Shown: positions 43,064-51,856 of the stretch, piece after piece
Numbering within the stretch: the stretch's first letter is position 1
Layout of the letters: every line of letters begins with the position of its first letter
Source of the DNA: JANSYL01 sp963921255
GTDB taxonomy: Bacteria > Pseudomonadota > Alphaproteobacteria > Rhodobacterales > Rhodobacteraceae
Assembly: GCA_963921255.3 (NCBI GenBank)
Contig: CAWUEW020000003.1
Coordinates: forward strand, 1,116,001 to 1,180,000
DNA: 64,000 nt
Direction: 5' to 3'
The notes under the pieces: generated by a model
Told to the model about the DNA's origin: nothing
The model's input: only the letters and a program-made list of their open reading frames with translations
The model's database searches: none
Program-made: the position numbers and the translations under genes

Positions 43064-46000
43064 TTACCCGGGGATGTCCAGCGTGATGGTCCGGCCGTTC
43101 CGAACATACTGAAGGCTGTTCTCGCCGATGGCGGCCACGCGTCCGCCGTCCAGCCGGTCGCCCACACCCACGCGCACAAACCGCCCGGAGGGCAGGCGGA
43201 CCATGGCCCGCCGGTTTGACGGCGTGCCGGTGACCCCGATGAGGTTCACGTTCCGCAGCCGGATCGCGTTCTCCTCTGTTGCTGCGGCAGCCACGGAGGC
43301 GTTCGACGGGATCGACGGTTGCGCAGCGATCGCGGCGGCCGGGACGGCTGGCGCGGCCTCGGCGGCCGGGGCGCGTTGTGCGGCTGCCACGATGTCGGCG
43401 ATGTTTCCGGGGCGGATCGGCGGGACGCGGGACTGCGCAACGGCCAGAACGCTGCCCGAGATATCGGAGTCTGCGGCAAGCGCACTCGGGTCCTGACCTT
43501 CCGTATCCCCGTCGACAAAGAGCGACGCCTGGACGGCGGCCTCGATCGCCGCCTCCTGGGCTGAAAGAGGACGCGAGGTGGGGCGGCGCTCTGCCAATTC
43601 CGTTACCGTCAGCCCGCCAAGCAATTGCCGCTCGCGCAGTTCGCCCAGATCGCCGGGCCGTTGCGTCGGTCGGAAGGTGCCCAGGATCGCGTCCTGAACG
43701 CCAAAATCGGTCTCGGGTTCGGCGGCCACGGCAGGCGCGACCGTCCGGGGGCGTGGGATCGCGTCGACGGAGGGCCGACCTGCAATCACGAATGCGCCTT
43801 CCGGGGTCAGCACGCCGTCGGGGGTGGCTTCCACCAGGCCCCGTTCGTCCACGGTCAGATCCGCCCCAAAGGCGGGCGGCGACGCGATGCGGCGCAGGGT
43901 TTCGAACGGGTCGGTTGCAGCCGCCGGAAGCGCGATCGCGTCCAGACCCGCGATGTTCGGGTCGATCGACGCAACGTACACGTCCTCGGTTATGTCAAAC
44001 GGGCTGAGGGAGGGGCCGTCGGGCGTCCGAACCCAGATGCCGTCCTGAGCGTAAAGCGCCTCAGCCTCTTCGGGGCTTGGCAGCAGGTCTTCGGGCAATG
44101 GCGGCAACGGGGCCAGCTCAAGATCGGCGTCGATGTCGGGCAGCAACTCTTCTTCCGCAGCGGTACCGTCCAGCGCCGCGTCCAGCGCCTCGGCCAGCGG
44201 GGCCGGTGCTGTTTCCGGTGCCTCGAGCGCGGCCACAACGGTCTCGTCCACCCCTTCAGTGGGGACCGGCGCCGCCGGGGCGGCCTCCGCGGTGTCACCG
44301 TCGTCAAAAGCGCCAATGGCCGGCGGCGCGGTGACCACCAATGGGGCGTCCGGTGCGTCCAGTGGGTCAACGATCGCAACGTCGTCATCCGGGCTGGTGA
44401 AGAGGCGCGCCATCGGGCTGTCTGGCAAGAACAAGACCGACCAAATTGCGACGCCAGCCAGCAGAAACAGCAAGATGACTGTCAGGATCAGGCCCGTCCG
44501 GAACGATGGGCCGGCAGGTTCCACCGGTTTGCGCGCCAACAACCCACCCGACAATGCGCCGTCGGCCGTGTCCTGAGCCGATTTGGGAGCCGCGCTGGCA
44601 CTTGCGGATGGGGCATTGTCCGATCGGCGACGGCCCGGCATCAGGCGGGCGAAACCGCCCGCAACGCTGCCCGCGCTCGGCACCAGCCCCGACACACGGG
44701 ACAGCGCGGCGCTGGCGGCGGACGGGCTTTCGGGTGGCGGTGCATCGAACGGATTCGATGTCGATGGCGTCGGCTCTCCGGCGGGTGCGCTGGTGTCACG
44801 GGATTGCGTGGTGGGGCTGCCCCCATCCAGGCCCATCGCATCTTTCGTGGGCCGCACGGTTGGTGATGCTGTATCGGATGTACGCGGTTTGCTGATGTCC
44901 CGTACGCGTTTAAGTTGGGATGCCAGTCGGGACGGTCCGGCCGGGGTGGGCGCGCGGTCTTCGGCGGCAGGGGCTGCATCGGGATGCAAGGACGGCCCCG
45001 CCTGGGGCGCGCTTGCGCCGAAGCCAAGTCTCGAATTGCGGGCGCCAACGATACGCCCTGCGTCCGATTTGGGGGGGGCGGCTTTGCCTTTGCGGGCCGA
45101 GAACGACATCGCAGGCGCGTCAGATCCAGCGGCCCCGGCGCTTTCGTCATTCGGTGCAACCGGTCGGGTCGCCGTGTCGCTTGGGATGGTCGGCGTTATG
45201 CGGCGCGCCGGGCCAGCAGGCGCGGCGGGCGCGCGGGTGGCTTTTGGCGGCGTCCGTTTCGGCGGCTTGGGCGTTTCGTCTACCGCATCATCGGTCGCTT
45301 CAGCTTCCGCGTCGCCGGGCAACATGTCTTCGTCAGGGGCGGCGACCGAGTCGGCCCCAAAAAGGCGCCGGTTCCGCTTGGCCGGGCGGGGCGCCGGCTC
45401 TGGCGTCTCCTCGGCATTCTCGGCTTCGAACAGCTGCGCTGCGGGTTTGCTTGCGTCCGCTTCGGCCCGATCGGTCGGTGTTTCTGCCGCGGTCGCTTGC
45501 GTGTCTGCCGCAAACAACCCCTTGCCGGCGTCGGTGGATTTTGATCCGTCCGTGGGCGCCGCTTCGGTGGTGTCGCCCGCCTGATCGGCCTTGATCGCGG
45601 CGACCAGAGCACGCGGTTCGGTGGGGCCGGTACCCTCGTCGTCCGCTTCGTCCTGAGTTTCCGAAGCTGGCGTCGTGTCTGGTTTGGTTTCACCTGCAGC
45701 CGGCGCCGCATCCTGTGCATCGCCCGACGTCGCCGCGGCATCTGCCGCGTCGCCCTCACCCGAAGCTTCGGGCTCCTCGCTGGCGTCGATGTCGACTGAC
45801 GGGGCGTCGGGGGTATCAGCGGCCTCGGTCGCGGCCTCTGGTGCGGCGGTGTTCTTGGGGTCGTCCGCGGGGGCGTCTGTTGGCGTTTCAGGTGCGTCCG
45901 CGTCGGTGGGTTTGGCCGCATCCGCCTCGGCGGCCGCCCAATCGTCGGCACCAAAGACCAATCCGTCCGCGGCAAGCCCTGCATCCGCTGACGGGCCGAA

Positions 46001-46465
46001 AACCGGCACGCCCGGGAACCGTTCGGCCGGGGGCATGGCGGCATATCCGACAGCCTTGAACCCGTGGGCATCCGCGAATGCGCGGGCTTCGTCGAGAGTT
46101 TCCTGCGCCACGACCGCAACCTTGACGCGGTCAGCCTCAATCGCGCGGTGGTCGAACAACAGTTCGGACACCGGGTAGGGCGTCAGGCCTTCAAGGCCTT
46201 CTTCGATCCGCGCGAGCGTCAGACCCGCATCGGCGGTCGGCGCCATGAAGGACGTGTAGAGGATCTGATCGTCCGGCAGAATGAGGACCGTTTCGAATCC
46301 TTTGCCGGCGCGCGCTTCGCCAAGGCCACGCAACTCTGCAAGTGCGGCCCCCAAATCGTCGACGTCCAGCCGGGTTTCCCCAACAAATGCCCAATGGCCC
46401 GACGCTTGCCGGTGCGCGAGCGCAATCCCCTCCGGGGAAAGAAAAAGTGCGAAATCAGCCGCCAA
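43064..46465 (-). CDS. Large single-span protein joining a PilM/GspL-like and a PilP/GspC-like domain
   Basis: I place the start at TTG 46465, six bases after GAGG, giving 1133 residues. Residues 1-160 resemble the actin-like N domain of GspL/PilM: FALFLSPEGIALAHR, a VLILPDDQILYTSF strand pair, LEGLTPYPVSELLFDH and VKVAVVAQETLDEARAFAD. Residues about 160-650 are low-complexity Ala/Asp/Glu/Pro/Thr. One helix spans about 652-676 (TGLILTVILLFLLAGVAIWS). A second disordered part follows, and the last 65 residues (RRAMVRLPSGRFVRVGVGDRLDGG..VRNGRTITLDIPG) look like a PilP/GspC homology-region domain. No other pilus or type II secretion gene is near. It may be a self-contained inner-membrane scaffold; function unknown. 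Confidence 0.75.
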   Translation of the reverse strand: MAADFALFLSPEGIALAHRQASGHWAFVGETRLDVDDLGAALAELRGLGEARAGKGFETVLILPDDQILYTSFMAPTADAGLTLARIEEGLEGLTPYPVSELLFDHRAIEADRVKVAVVAQETLDEARAFADAHGFKAVGYAAMPPAERFPGVPVFGPSADAGLAADGLVFGADDWAAAEADAAKPTDADAPETPTDAPADDPKNTAAPEAATEAADTPDAPSVDIDASEEPEASGEGDAADAAATSGDAQDAAPAAGETKPDTTPASETQDEADDEGTGPTEPRALVAAIKADQAGDTTEAAPTDGSKSTDAGKGLFAADTQATAAETPTDRAEADASKPAAQLFEAENAEETPEPAPRPAKRNRRLFGADSVAAPDEDMLPGDAEAEATDDAVDETPKPPKRTPPKATRAPAAPAGPARRITPTIPSDTATRPVAPNDESAGAAGSDAPAMSFSARKGKAAPPKSDAGRIVGARNSRLGFGASAPQAGPSLHPDAAPAAEDRAPTPAGPSRLASQLKRVRDISKPRTSDTASPTVRPTKDAMGLDGGSPTTQSRDTSAPAGEPTPSTSNPFDAPPPESPSAASAALSRVSGLVPSAGSVAGGFARLMPGRRRSDNAPSASASAAPKSAQDTADGALSGGLLARKPVEPAGPSFRTGLILTVILLFLLAGVAIWSVLFLPDSPMARLFTSPDDDVAIVDPLDAPDAPLVVTAPPAIGAFDDGDTAEAAPAAPVPTEGVDETVVAALEAPETAPAPLAEALDAALDGTAAEEELLPDIDADLELAPLPPLPEDLLPSPEEAEALYAQDGIWVRTPDGPSLSPFDITEDVYVASIDPNIAGLDAIALPAAATDPFETLRRIASPPAFGADLTVDERGLVEATPDGVLTPEGAFVIAGRPSVDAIPRPRTVAPAVAAEPETDFGVQDAILGTFRPTQRPGDLGELRERQLLGGLTVTELAERRPTSRPLSAQEAAIEAAVQASLFVDGDTEGQDPSALAADSDISGSVLAVAQSRVPPIRPGNIADIVAAAQRAPAAEAAPAVPAAAIAAQPSIPSNASVAAAATEENAIRLRNVNLIGVTGTPSNRRAMVRLPSGRFVRVGVGDRLDGGRVAAIGENSLQYVRNGRTITLDIPG

Positions 46466-46487
46466 TCTAGACCTCAGACAAGTGAAT

Positions 46488-46508
46488 AGGAGCGCCAAAA
46501 GCGCCCCT
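46488..46508. other. Hairpin just upstream of the large fusion gene
   Basis: AGGAGCGC and GCGCCCCT pair with one mismatch around CAAAA, 23 bases before the TTG start of the large minus-strand gene, so it would be in that gene's leader or end the metY transcript. Confidence 0.45.
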
Positions 46509-46575
46509 GAGTCCCCCAATTAGCCTCGTGTCATACAGCACTGGTCGCGTGGGGAAAACCACTCCGCAGCACACA

Positions 46576-46607
46576 GGCCACTGATCGGCGGAATCCGGTC
46601 AATGGCC
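46576..46607 (-). terminator. Hairpin after metY
   Basis: GGCCA, TGA and CGG pair with CCG, TCA and TGGCC (11 pairs, two mismatches) around a 6-base loop, 30 bases beyond the metY stop. It probably ends the metY message, although no long T-run follows. Confidence 0.5.
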
Positions 46608-46636
46608 TGCAATCTGATCGGCGCTTGCGCCCCGGT

Positions 46637-47923
46637 TCACGCGTTTGACAACGCCCGGTCGAGGTCGTTGATCAGGTCCGCGGCGTCCTCGATTCCAATC
46701 GACAGGCGCACCACGTTCGGGGCGGCCCCGGCGGCGGTTTGCTGTTCCGGGGTCAACTGCCGGTGCGTCGTCGAAGCCGAGTGGATGACAAGGCTGCGCG
46801 TGTCGCCCAGGTTGGCCACGTGGCTGAAGATTTCCAGCGCGTCGACGAACTTGACGCAGGCCTCGTAGCCGCCCTTGAGCGCCACGGTAAACAGCGCGCC
46901 CGCGCCCTTCGGGCAGACCTTGGCCAAGCGGTCGAAATAGGGGGAGCTTTCGAGACCGGCATAGGTCACAGCCTCGACCGCGTCATGGGTTTCCAGCCAT
47001 TTCGCGACGGTAACGGCATTTTCAACATGGCGTTCCATGCGCAGCGACAGGGTCTCGATCCCCATCAACGTGTAATGGGCGGCCTGGGGGTTCATCGTCA
47101 TGCCAAGATCGCGCAGGCCAATGGCGATGCCATGGAACGTGTAGGCCAGCGGCCCGAACGTTTCATGGAACTTGAGCCCGTGATAGGCCGGCTCGGGCGC
47201 GCTGAGCGACGGGAACTTGTCGCTGGCGGACCAATCGAACGTGCCGGAATCCACGACGCAACCGCCAGTGACCGTGCCGTTGCCGGTCAGGTACTTGGTG
47301 GTGGAATGCACCACGAGGGTCGCACCGTGTTCGATCGGGCGGCACAGGTACGGCGTGGCCGTGGTGTTGTCGACGATCAGAGGCAGACCGGCGGCGTCGG
47401 CCACGTCAGCAATGGCCCGCAGATCTGTGATGTAGCCGCCCGGGTTCGCGATGGATTCGCAGAAGACCGCGCGGGTGTCATCGTCAATGGCCGCCTTCAC
47501 GGCATCGAGGTCGTCGAAATCCACGAACGTCGCTGACCAGCCAAACCGTTTGATCGTCTGACTGAACTGCGTGACCGTGCCCCCGTAAAGCCGGGTGGAC
47601 ACCACGACATTGCGCCCCGGTTCCATCAGCGGGAACAGCGCCATGATCTGCGCCGCGTGGCCGGAGGAACAGCACACCGCCCCAACGCCGCCTTCCAACG
47701 TGGCTATGCGTTCCTGCAAAACCGCGACCGTCGGGTTGGTCAGGCGCGAGTAGATGTACCCGACCTCCTGAAGATTGAACAACGCGGCCGCATGCTCGGC
47801 ATCGCGGAACACGTAAGCCGTCGTTTGATAGATCGGCGTCTGACGTGCGCCCGTCGCCGGGTCGGGCCGGGCACCGGCGTGAATCTGCAACGTGTCAAAA
47901 CTGTAGGATGGGCCGTCGGTCAT
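46637..47923 (-). CDS. metY: O-acetylhomoserine aminocarboxypropyltransferase (sulfhydrylase)
   Basis: The 428-residue Cys/Met-metabolism PLP enzyme has VVHSTTKYLTGNGTVTGG with the PLP Lys, AVCCSSGHAAQIMALFPL, and YIYSRLTNPTVAVLQERIATLEGG. Its length and the SSPYFDRLAKVCPKGAGALFT block match MetY, which makes homocysteine from O-acetylhomoserine and sulfide. ATG 47923 has GGGGGAG nine bases upstream. The leader region (47924-48223) may be structured. Confidence 0.92.
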   Translation of the reverse strand: MTDGPSYSFDTLQIHAGARPDPATGARQTPIYQTTAYVFRDAEHAAALFNLQEVGYIYSRLTNPTVAVLQERIATLEGGVGAVCCSSGHAAQIMALFPLMEPGRNVVVSTRLYGGTVTQFSQTIKRFGWSATFVDFDDLDAVKAAIDDDTRAVFCESIANPGGYITDLRAIADVADAAGLPLIVDNTTATPYLCRPIEHGATLVVHSTTKYLTGNGTVTGGCVVDSGTFDWSASDKFPSLSAPEPAYHGLKFHETFGPLAYTFHGIAIGLRDLGMTMNPQAAHYTLMGIETLSLRMERHVENAVTVAKWLETHDAVEAVTYAGLESSPYFDRLAKVCPKGAGALFTVALKGGYEACVKFVDALEIFSHVANLGDTRSLVIHSASTTHRQLTPEQQTAAGAAPNVVRLSIGIEDAADLINDLDRALSNA

Positions 47924-48223
47924 GGGTTAGGTCTCCCCCTCGTGAAGCAAAAGCGGTGCGCTTGGCTTATGGCAGTTGCGCGACACGCTCAACTCTTGAG
48001 GGATGGGAAAGTCTTGATGTCCGCCTGCGCGGCGCAGGGCAGAACCGACGTTTGACGGCGTTGGGAATTGCAGAACACCGGTGCTGCGCGCGGTTTCGGG
48101 GGGTGTCGGCCCGGCGTCGGCTGAGCTTTGCCGCGACACTACGCTCGCCCCGAACCCACTGGACGGTGCCGGTCACATGGGGCAAAAGCGAAGTCAACGA
48201 TCGCACCCGAAAAGAGGGGCCAC
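47924..48223. promoter_or_regulatory. 300-base gap between metY and the NDUFA12-like gene; structured metY leader
   Basis: No gene is supported here. On the metY side, CTCAA-loop-TTGAG (47988-48000) and AAGCG-GTG-CGCTT (47951-47963) are perfect short hairpins, and CGTG at 47941 can pair with CACG at 47984, enclosing the second. This sits directly upstream of the metY ribosome site. I looked for the SAM-II consensus and did not find it. Confidence 0.4.
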
Positions 48224-48601
48224 ATGCTCAGCTTCCTTAAACGCCTCGTGACCTGGTGGAACGGCCAAACCCTCGGCACGCAAATCTTCACGGCCCGCAA
48301 CGGGGTGAAAGTCGGCGAAGACGACCAGGGGAACGTATTTTATCGGTCGCGCAGCGGGGACAAGCGGTGGGTGATCTTCAACGGTGAAGCCGAGGCCAGC
48401 CGGGTCAGCCCGGAATGGCATGGCTGGTTGCACCACACCTGGGATGAGCCGCCCACGGAACGGGCGGTTCCCCACAAAGAGTGGGAAAAACCCCACCTGC
48501 CGAATTTGACGGGAACCACCCAGGCCTATGTTCCCGCAGGATCGATCCGACGTGCAGAGCCGGCCGAGCGGCGCGACTACGAGGCGTGGAGCCCCGAATA
48601 A
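48224..48601 (+). CDS. NDUFA12-like NADH dehydrogenase accessory protein (complex I 17.2 kDa)
   Basis: The 125-residue protein begins MLSFLKRLVTWWNGQTLGTQ and contains KVGEDDQGNVFYRSRSGDKRWVIFNG and EWHGWLHHTWDEPP, the marks of the NDUFA12/B17.2 family, an accessory subunit of complex I in alphaproteobacteria and mitochondria. GAGGGG precedes ATG 48224. Start of a same-strand run with mlaD and the DUF2155 gene. Confidence 0.92.
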   Translation: MLSFLKRLVTWWNGQTLGTQIFTARNGVKVGEDDQGNVFYRSRSGDKRWVIFNGEAEASRVSPEWHGWLHHTWDEPPTERAVPHKEWEKPHLPNLTGTTQAYVPAGSIRRAEPAERRDYEAWSPE

Positions 48602-48632
48602 GCGCTTATCGGTCCGGTCAAAAGGGAGCGGT

Positions 48633-49091
48633 ATGGCCGAGACGGACAACACGGTGACCGAGGTTTTGGTCGGCGGCGCGGTTATGGCCGTTGCCGTGGG
48701 CTTCTTCGTCTACGCGGCGCAGTCCACGGGCTATTCCGGTGACGCTGGCAGCTATGAATTGCAGGCTTCCTTCCGCAGCGCCGAGGGGATCGGCGTCGGC
48801 ACCGAGGTGCGTCTTGCCGGCGTGCGTGTCGGAACCGTGACCGGCATGGACCTCGATCCCATGACCTTTCGCGCCCAAACCACGTTCACGGTGCAGGATA
48901 CCCTCGAACTGCCCGATGACAGCGCGCTGACCATTTCGTCCGAGGGGCTGTTGGGCGGGTCATTTGTCGAGATCATCCCGGGTGGCTCACCGTTCAATCT
49001 GGCAGCGGGGGATGCCATTACGGATACGCAGAGCTCTGTCAGCCTGGTGAACCTTCTGATGCGGTTCGTGTCAGGCGACGGCTCGGAATGA
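48633..49091 (+). CDS. mlaD: Outer-membrane lipid asymmetry protein MlaD
   Basis: The 152-residue protein has one N-terminal helix (EVLVGGAVMAVAVGFFVYAA) and an MCE domain (YELQASFRSAEGIGVGTEVRLAGVRVGTVTGM). MlaD forms the periplasmic lipid-binding ring of the MlaFEDB transporter. AAGGGAG precedes ATG 48633. Partner genes mlaFE are not in the window. Its stop overlaps the DUF2155 start. Confidence 0.9.
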   Translation: MAETDNTVTEVLVGGAVMAVAVGFFVYAAQSTGYSGDAGSYELQASFRSAEGIGVGTEVRLAGVRVGTVTGMDLDPMTFRAQTTFTVQDTLELPDDSALTISSEGLLGGSFVEIIPGGSPFNLAAGDAITDTQSSVSLVNLLMRFVSGDGSE

Positions 49092-49684
49092 GACCTGCCA
49101 TGCGTTTGTCCCCCTGGATCGCAGCCGTGGTCGCCGTGTGTCTTGTCGGCCCCACCGGGGCGCAGCAATTCGACAATTTCAACAATGAGAACACGCTGCT
49201 GGAGGGGTTCGATTTCGGGGAGTTGCCCGAAGGCGAAGCGGATGTCCCGTCGCTTAGCGATGACGAACTGCTGTTGGACGACGGCGGTGTTCGCCTTGAA
49301 CTGGATGGCGAGGACGCCTTCGACGACGATACGGGGCTGACCCTGTTCCCGGGCACCGGCACGCCGGTCACCTCGGTCAGTCAACCGGCAACGGCACAAG
49401 CCGCACGGGCAACCCTTCGGGCGTTGGACAAGACGCTTGGTCGCCCGACTGATGTGGATATGGCGGTTGGAGAAACCGTCATGTTCGGCCGGATCGCGAT
49501 CCGTCTGCTGGATTGCCGCTATCCGGCCGAGGACCCAACGTCGGACGCGTTTGCCCACCTGCAAGTCTTTGATCCGCAAGGCAACGGGTTGTTTGACGGG
49601 TGGATGGTTGCGTCAAGCCCGGCGCTCAGCGCGCTGGAACACCCGCGCTACGATGTCTGGGTGCTGCGCTGCTCGGACGCTTAG
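49088..49684 (+). CDS. DUF2155 periplasmic protein
   Basis: The 198-residue protein has a signal peptide (MRPAMRLSPWIAAVVAVCLVG, cleavage near AQQ), an acidic middle and a C-terminal DUF2155 domain (TVMFGRIAIRLLDCRYPAED to DGWMVASSPALSALEHPRYD) ending in VWVLRCS; two conserved Cys may form a disulfide. Function unknown. ATG 49088 overlaps the mlaD stop as ATGA; ATG 49100 is an alternative. Confidence 0.88.
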   Translation: MRPAMRLSPWIAAVVAVCLVGPTGAQQFDNFNNENTLLEGFDFGELPEGEADVPSLSDDELLLDDGGVRLELDGEDAFDDDTGLTLFPGTGTPVTSVSQPATAQAARATLRALDKTLGRPTDVDMAVGETVMFGRIAIRLLDCRYPAEDPTSDAFAHLQVFDPQGNGLFDGWMVASSPALSALEHPRYDVWVLRCSDA

Positions 49685-50352
49685 GCCGCGCGCAGGGCCT
49701 GAAGCAGATTTTCCGGATCGGGCGTATCCGCCGCGAAGAAATTCGCGGGGCTCGTGACGGCAAGCTGCAACTGGCGCCGATATTCGAGCCGGGGCAGATC
49801 TTCGGCGCCAAGGCGTTTGAGGTGCTCTGTCGTGAACTGCGTGTCAAAAAGCTGGAAGCCTCCGGCCCGCAGGCGATCGACGAGATACGCGAGGGCAATC
49901 TTCGAGGCATCCGTTCGACGCGAGAACATGCTTTCCCCGAAGAACGCCGCGCCGAGGGCCACGCCGAACACCCCGCCCGCCAGCTCGCCATCCATCCAAA
50001 CTTCGACGGAATGCGCGTAGCCTTGTGCAAACAGGCCCAGATAAGTCTGGTAAATCTCGGAATTGATCCAGGTTTCCTCGCGATCTGCGCAACCTGCCAC
50101 GGTGCCAACGAAATCGCGGTTGATATGCACGTCGAAGCCGCCGCGCTTGATGCGCCGCCGCAAGCTGCGGGAAATGTGAAAGCTGTCTAGGGGGAAGACA
50201 CCGCGGCGCTGCGGATCGACCCAGAAGATATGCGGATGGTCTGCACCGTCGGACATGGGAAAAATACCCGCGGCGTAGGCTCTCATCATCAGTTCTGGGG
50301 TCAGGGCCGGTCGCGCCGGCCGGAACATGTCATGCGCCATGCGCTGCGACAT
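49681..50352 (-). CDS. aat: Leucyl/phenylalanyl-tRNA-protein transferase
   Basis: The 223-residue enzyme has MRAYAAGIFPMSDGADHPHIFWVDPQRRGVFPLDSFHISRSL (split by family variation), GVALGAAFFGESMFSRRTDASKIAL and LFDTQFTTEHLKRLGAE, the conserved core of Aat, which adds Leu/Phe to N-terminal Arg/Lys for ClpS/ClpAP degradation. I chose ATG 50352; ATGs at 50340 and 50328, and one at 50433, are alternatives. Convergent with the DUF2155 gene with a four-base overlap. Confidence 0.92.
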   Translation of the reverse strand: MSQRMAHDMFRPARPALTPELMMRAYAAGIFPMSDGADHPHIFWVDPQRRGVFPLDSFHISRSLRRRIKRGGFDVHINRDFVGTVAGCADREETWINSEIYQTYLGLFAQGYAHSVEVWMDGELAGGVFGVALGAAFFGESMFSRRTDASKIALAYLVDRLRAGGFQLFDTQFTTEHLKRLGAEDLPRLEYRRQLQLAVTSPANFFAADTPDPENLLQALRAA

Positions 50353-50497
50353 AGTGTCCAAGCCGGGGAAGTCCCGTGGAAAATGAAAAATTCTGGCGGG
50401 GGACAATCCAGGCCCCAATTCCACGATGGGCATGCCCCGGGGCAGCCTTGGGAGGTCCGCCGGTGCAAGCGGTGGCGCGCTGTGTTGGCGTGGCGGC

Positions 50498-51844
50498 CTA
50501 GCCAAGGGCCTCGGCCAGCCATCCTTCGAGCCAGTGGATCGTGTAGTCGCCGCTTTGCACCGCCGGCTCCTCCAGCAGGGCGTGGAACAGGGGCACGGTC
50601 GTGTCGACGCCATCGACGATCAACTCGCCCAACGCCCGCTTCAGCCGCGCCAACGCCTCGGGGCGGTCGCGGCCATGGACGATGAGCTTGGCGATCAAAC
50701 TGTCGTAATAGGGTGGGATGCGGTAGCCGTCGTAAAGCGCGCTGTCCATGCGCACGCCTAGTCCACCGGGTGCATGGTATTGGCTGATGGTGCCCGGCGA
50801 CGGGGCGAAATTCGGCAGTTTCTCTGCGTTGATCCGCACCTCGATCGCGTGGCCGTTCACCTCCAGATCGCCTTGATTGAAGGACATCGGTAGGCCTGCC
50901 GCCACGCGGATCTGCTCGCGCACCAGATCGACGCCGAAAATGGCTTCGGTCACCGGGTGTTCCACCTGGAGCCGGGTGTTCATTTCGATGAAGAAGAACT
51001 GGCCATCTTCATAGAGGAACTCGATGGTGCCGGCGCCTTCGTAGCCGAGATCGGCGACGGCCTTGGCGCAAACAGCGCCAATTTCGTCCCGCGTCGCGGC
51101 GTCGATGGCCGGGCCGGGTGCTTCCTCGAACACCTTTTGGTGGCGACGCTGCAGCGAACAGTCGCGTTCGCCGAGATGAACCGCGTTGCCCTTGCCGTCG
51201 CCGAACACTTGCACCTCGATATGGCGCGGACGCCCGAGATACTTTTCGATGTAGACCTCGTCATTGCCAAAGGCCGCCTTGGCCTCGGATCGCGCGGTGC
51301 GGAACGCGGTTTCCATCTCGTCCGCCGTGCGCGCCAGCTTCATGCCTCGTCCGCCGCCGCCAGCGGTCGCCTTCACGATCACCGGGTACCCGGCCTCTTC
51401 GCCGACCTGCAGCGCCGTCGCCAAGTCGGGCACGCCGCCGTCCGATCCCGGCACGCAAGGAACGCCGAGGGTCTTCATCGTGTCCTTGGCCGTGATCTTG
51501 TCACCCATCAGACGAATGTGCTCGGCCGACGGGCCGATGAACTTGATACCGTGATCTTCAACGATCTGAACGAACTGTGCGTTCTCGCTGAGAAAGCCGT
51601 AGCCCGGGTGGATGGCCTCGGCCCCGGTGATTTCACAGGCCGAAATGATGGCCGGCATCGACAGGTAGCTGTCTGTGGCCGAGGGCGGACCGATGCAGAT
51701 CGCTTCATCCGCCATGCGCACATGCATCGCATCGGCGTCGGCGGTGGAATGGACGGCAACCGTCTCGATCCCCATCTCACGCGCGGCGCGGACCACACGC
51801 AGCGCAATTTCGCCGCGGTTGGCGATCATGATTTTCTTGAACAT
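50498..51844 (-). CDS. accC: Biotin carboxylase, acetyl-CoA carboxylase subunit
   Basis: The 448-residue ATP-grasp enzyme starts MFKKIMIANRGEIALRVVRAA with GGAGG seven bases upstream. KATAGGGGRGMKLART is the glycine-rich ATP loop, and FIEMNTRLQVEHPVTE the metal and catalytic block. It carboxylates the biotin on AccB for fatty-acid synthesis. It is 12 bases after accB. Confidence 0.96.
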   Translation of the reverse strand: MFKKIMIANRGEIALRVVRAAREMGIETVAVHSTADADAMHVRMADEAICIGPPSATDSYLSMPAIISACEITGAEAIHPGYGFLSENAQFVQIVEDHGIKFIGPSAEHIRLMGDKITAKDTMKTLGVPCVPGSDGGVPDLATALQVGEEAGYPVIVKATAGGGGRGMKLARTADEMETAFRTARSEAKAAFGNDEVYIEKYLGRPRHIEVQVFGDGKGNAVHLGERDCSLQRRHQKVFEEAPGPAIDAATRDEIGAVCAKAVADLGYEGAGTIEFLYEDGQFFFIEMNTRLQVEHPVTEAIFGVDLVREQIRVAAGLPMSFNQGDLEVNGHAIEVRINAEKLPNFAPSPGTISQYHAPGGLGVRMDSALYDGYRIPPYYDSLIAKLIVHGRDRPEALARLKRALGELIVDGVDTTVPLFHALLEEPAVQSGDYTIHWLEGWLAEALG

Positions 51845-51856
51845 GGCCAATCCTCC

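Noticed and set aside
46560..46636. Possible tRNA-like fold near 46576-46630
   Set aside because: The stem at 46576 is a simple hairpin with no anticodon arm or T-loop consensus.
47924..48060. SAM-II riboswitch before metY
   Set aside because: I looked for the conserved core on the minus strand and found no match; only unrelated small stems are present.
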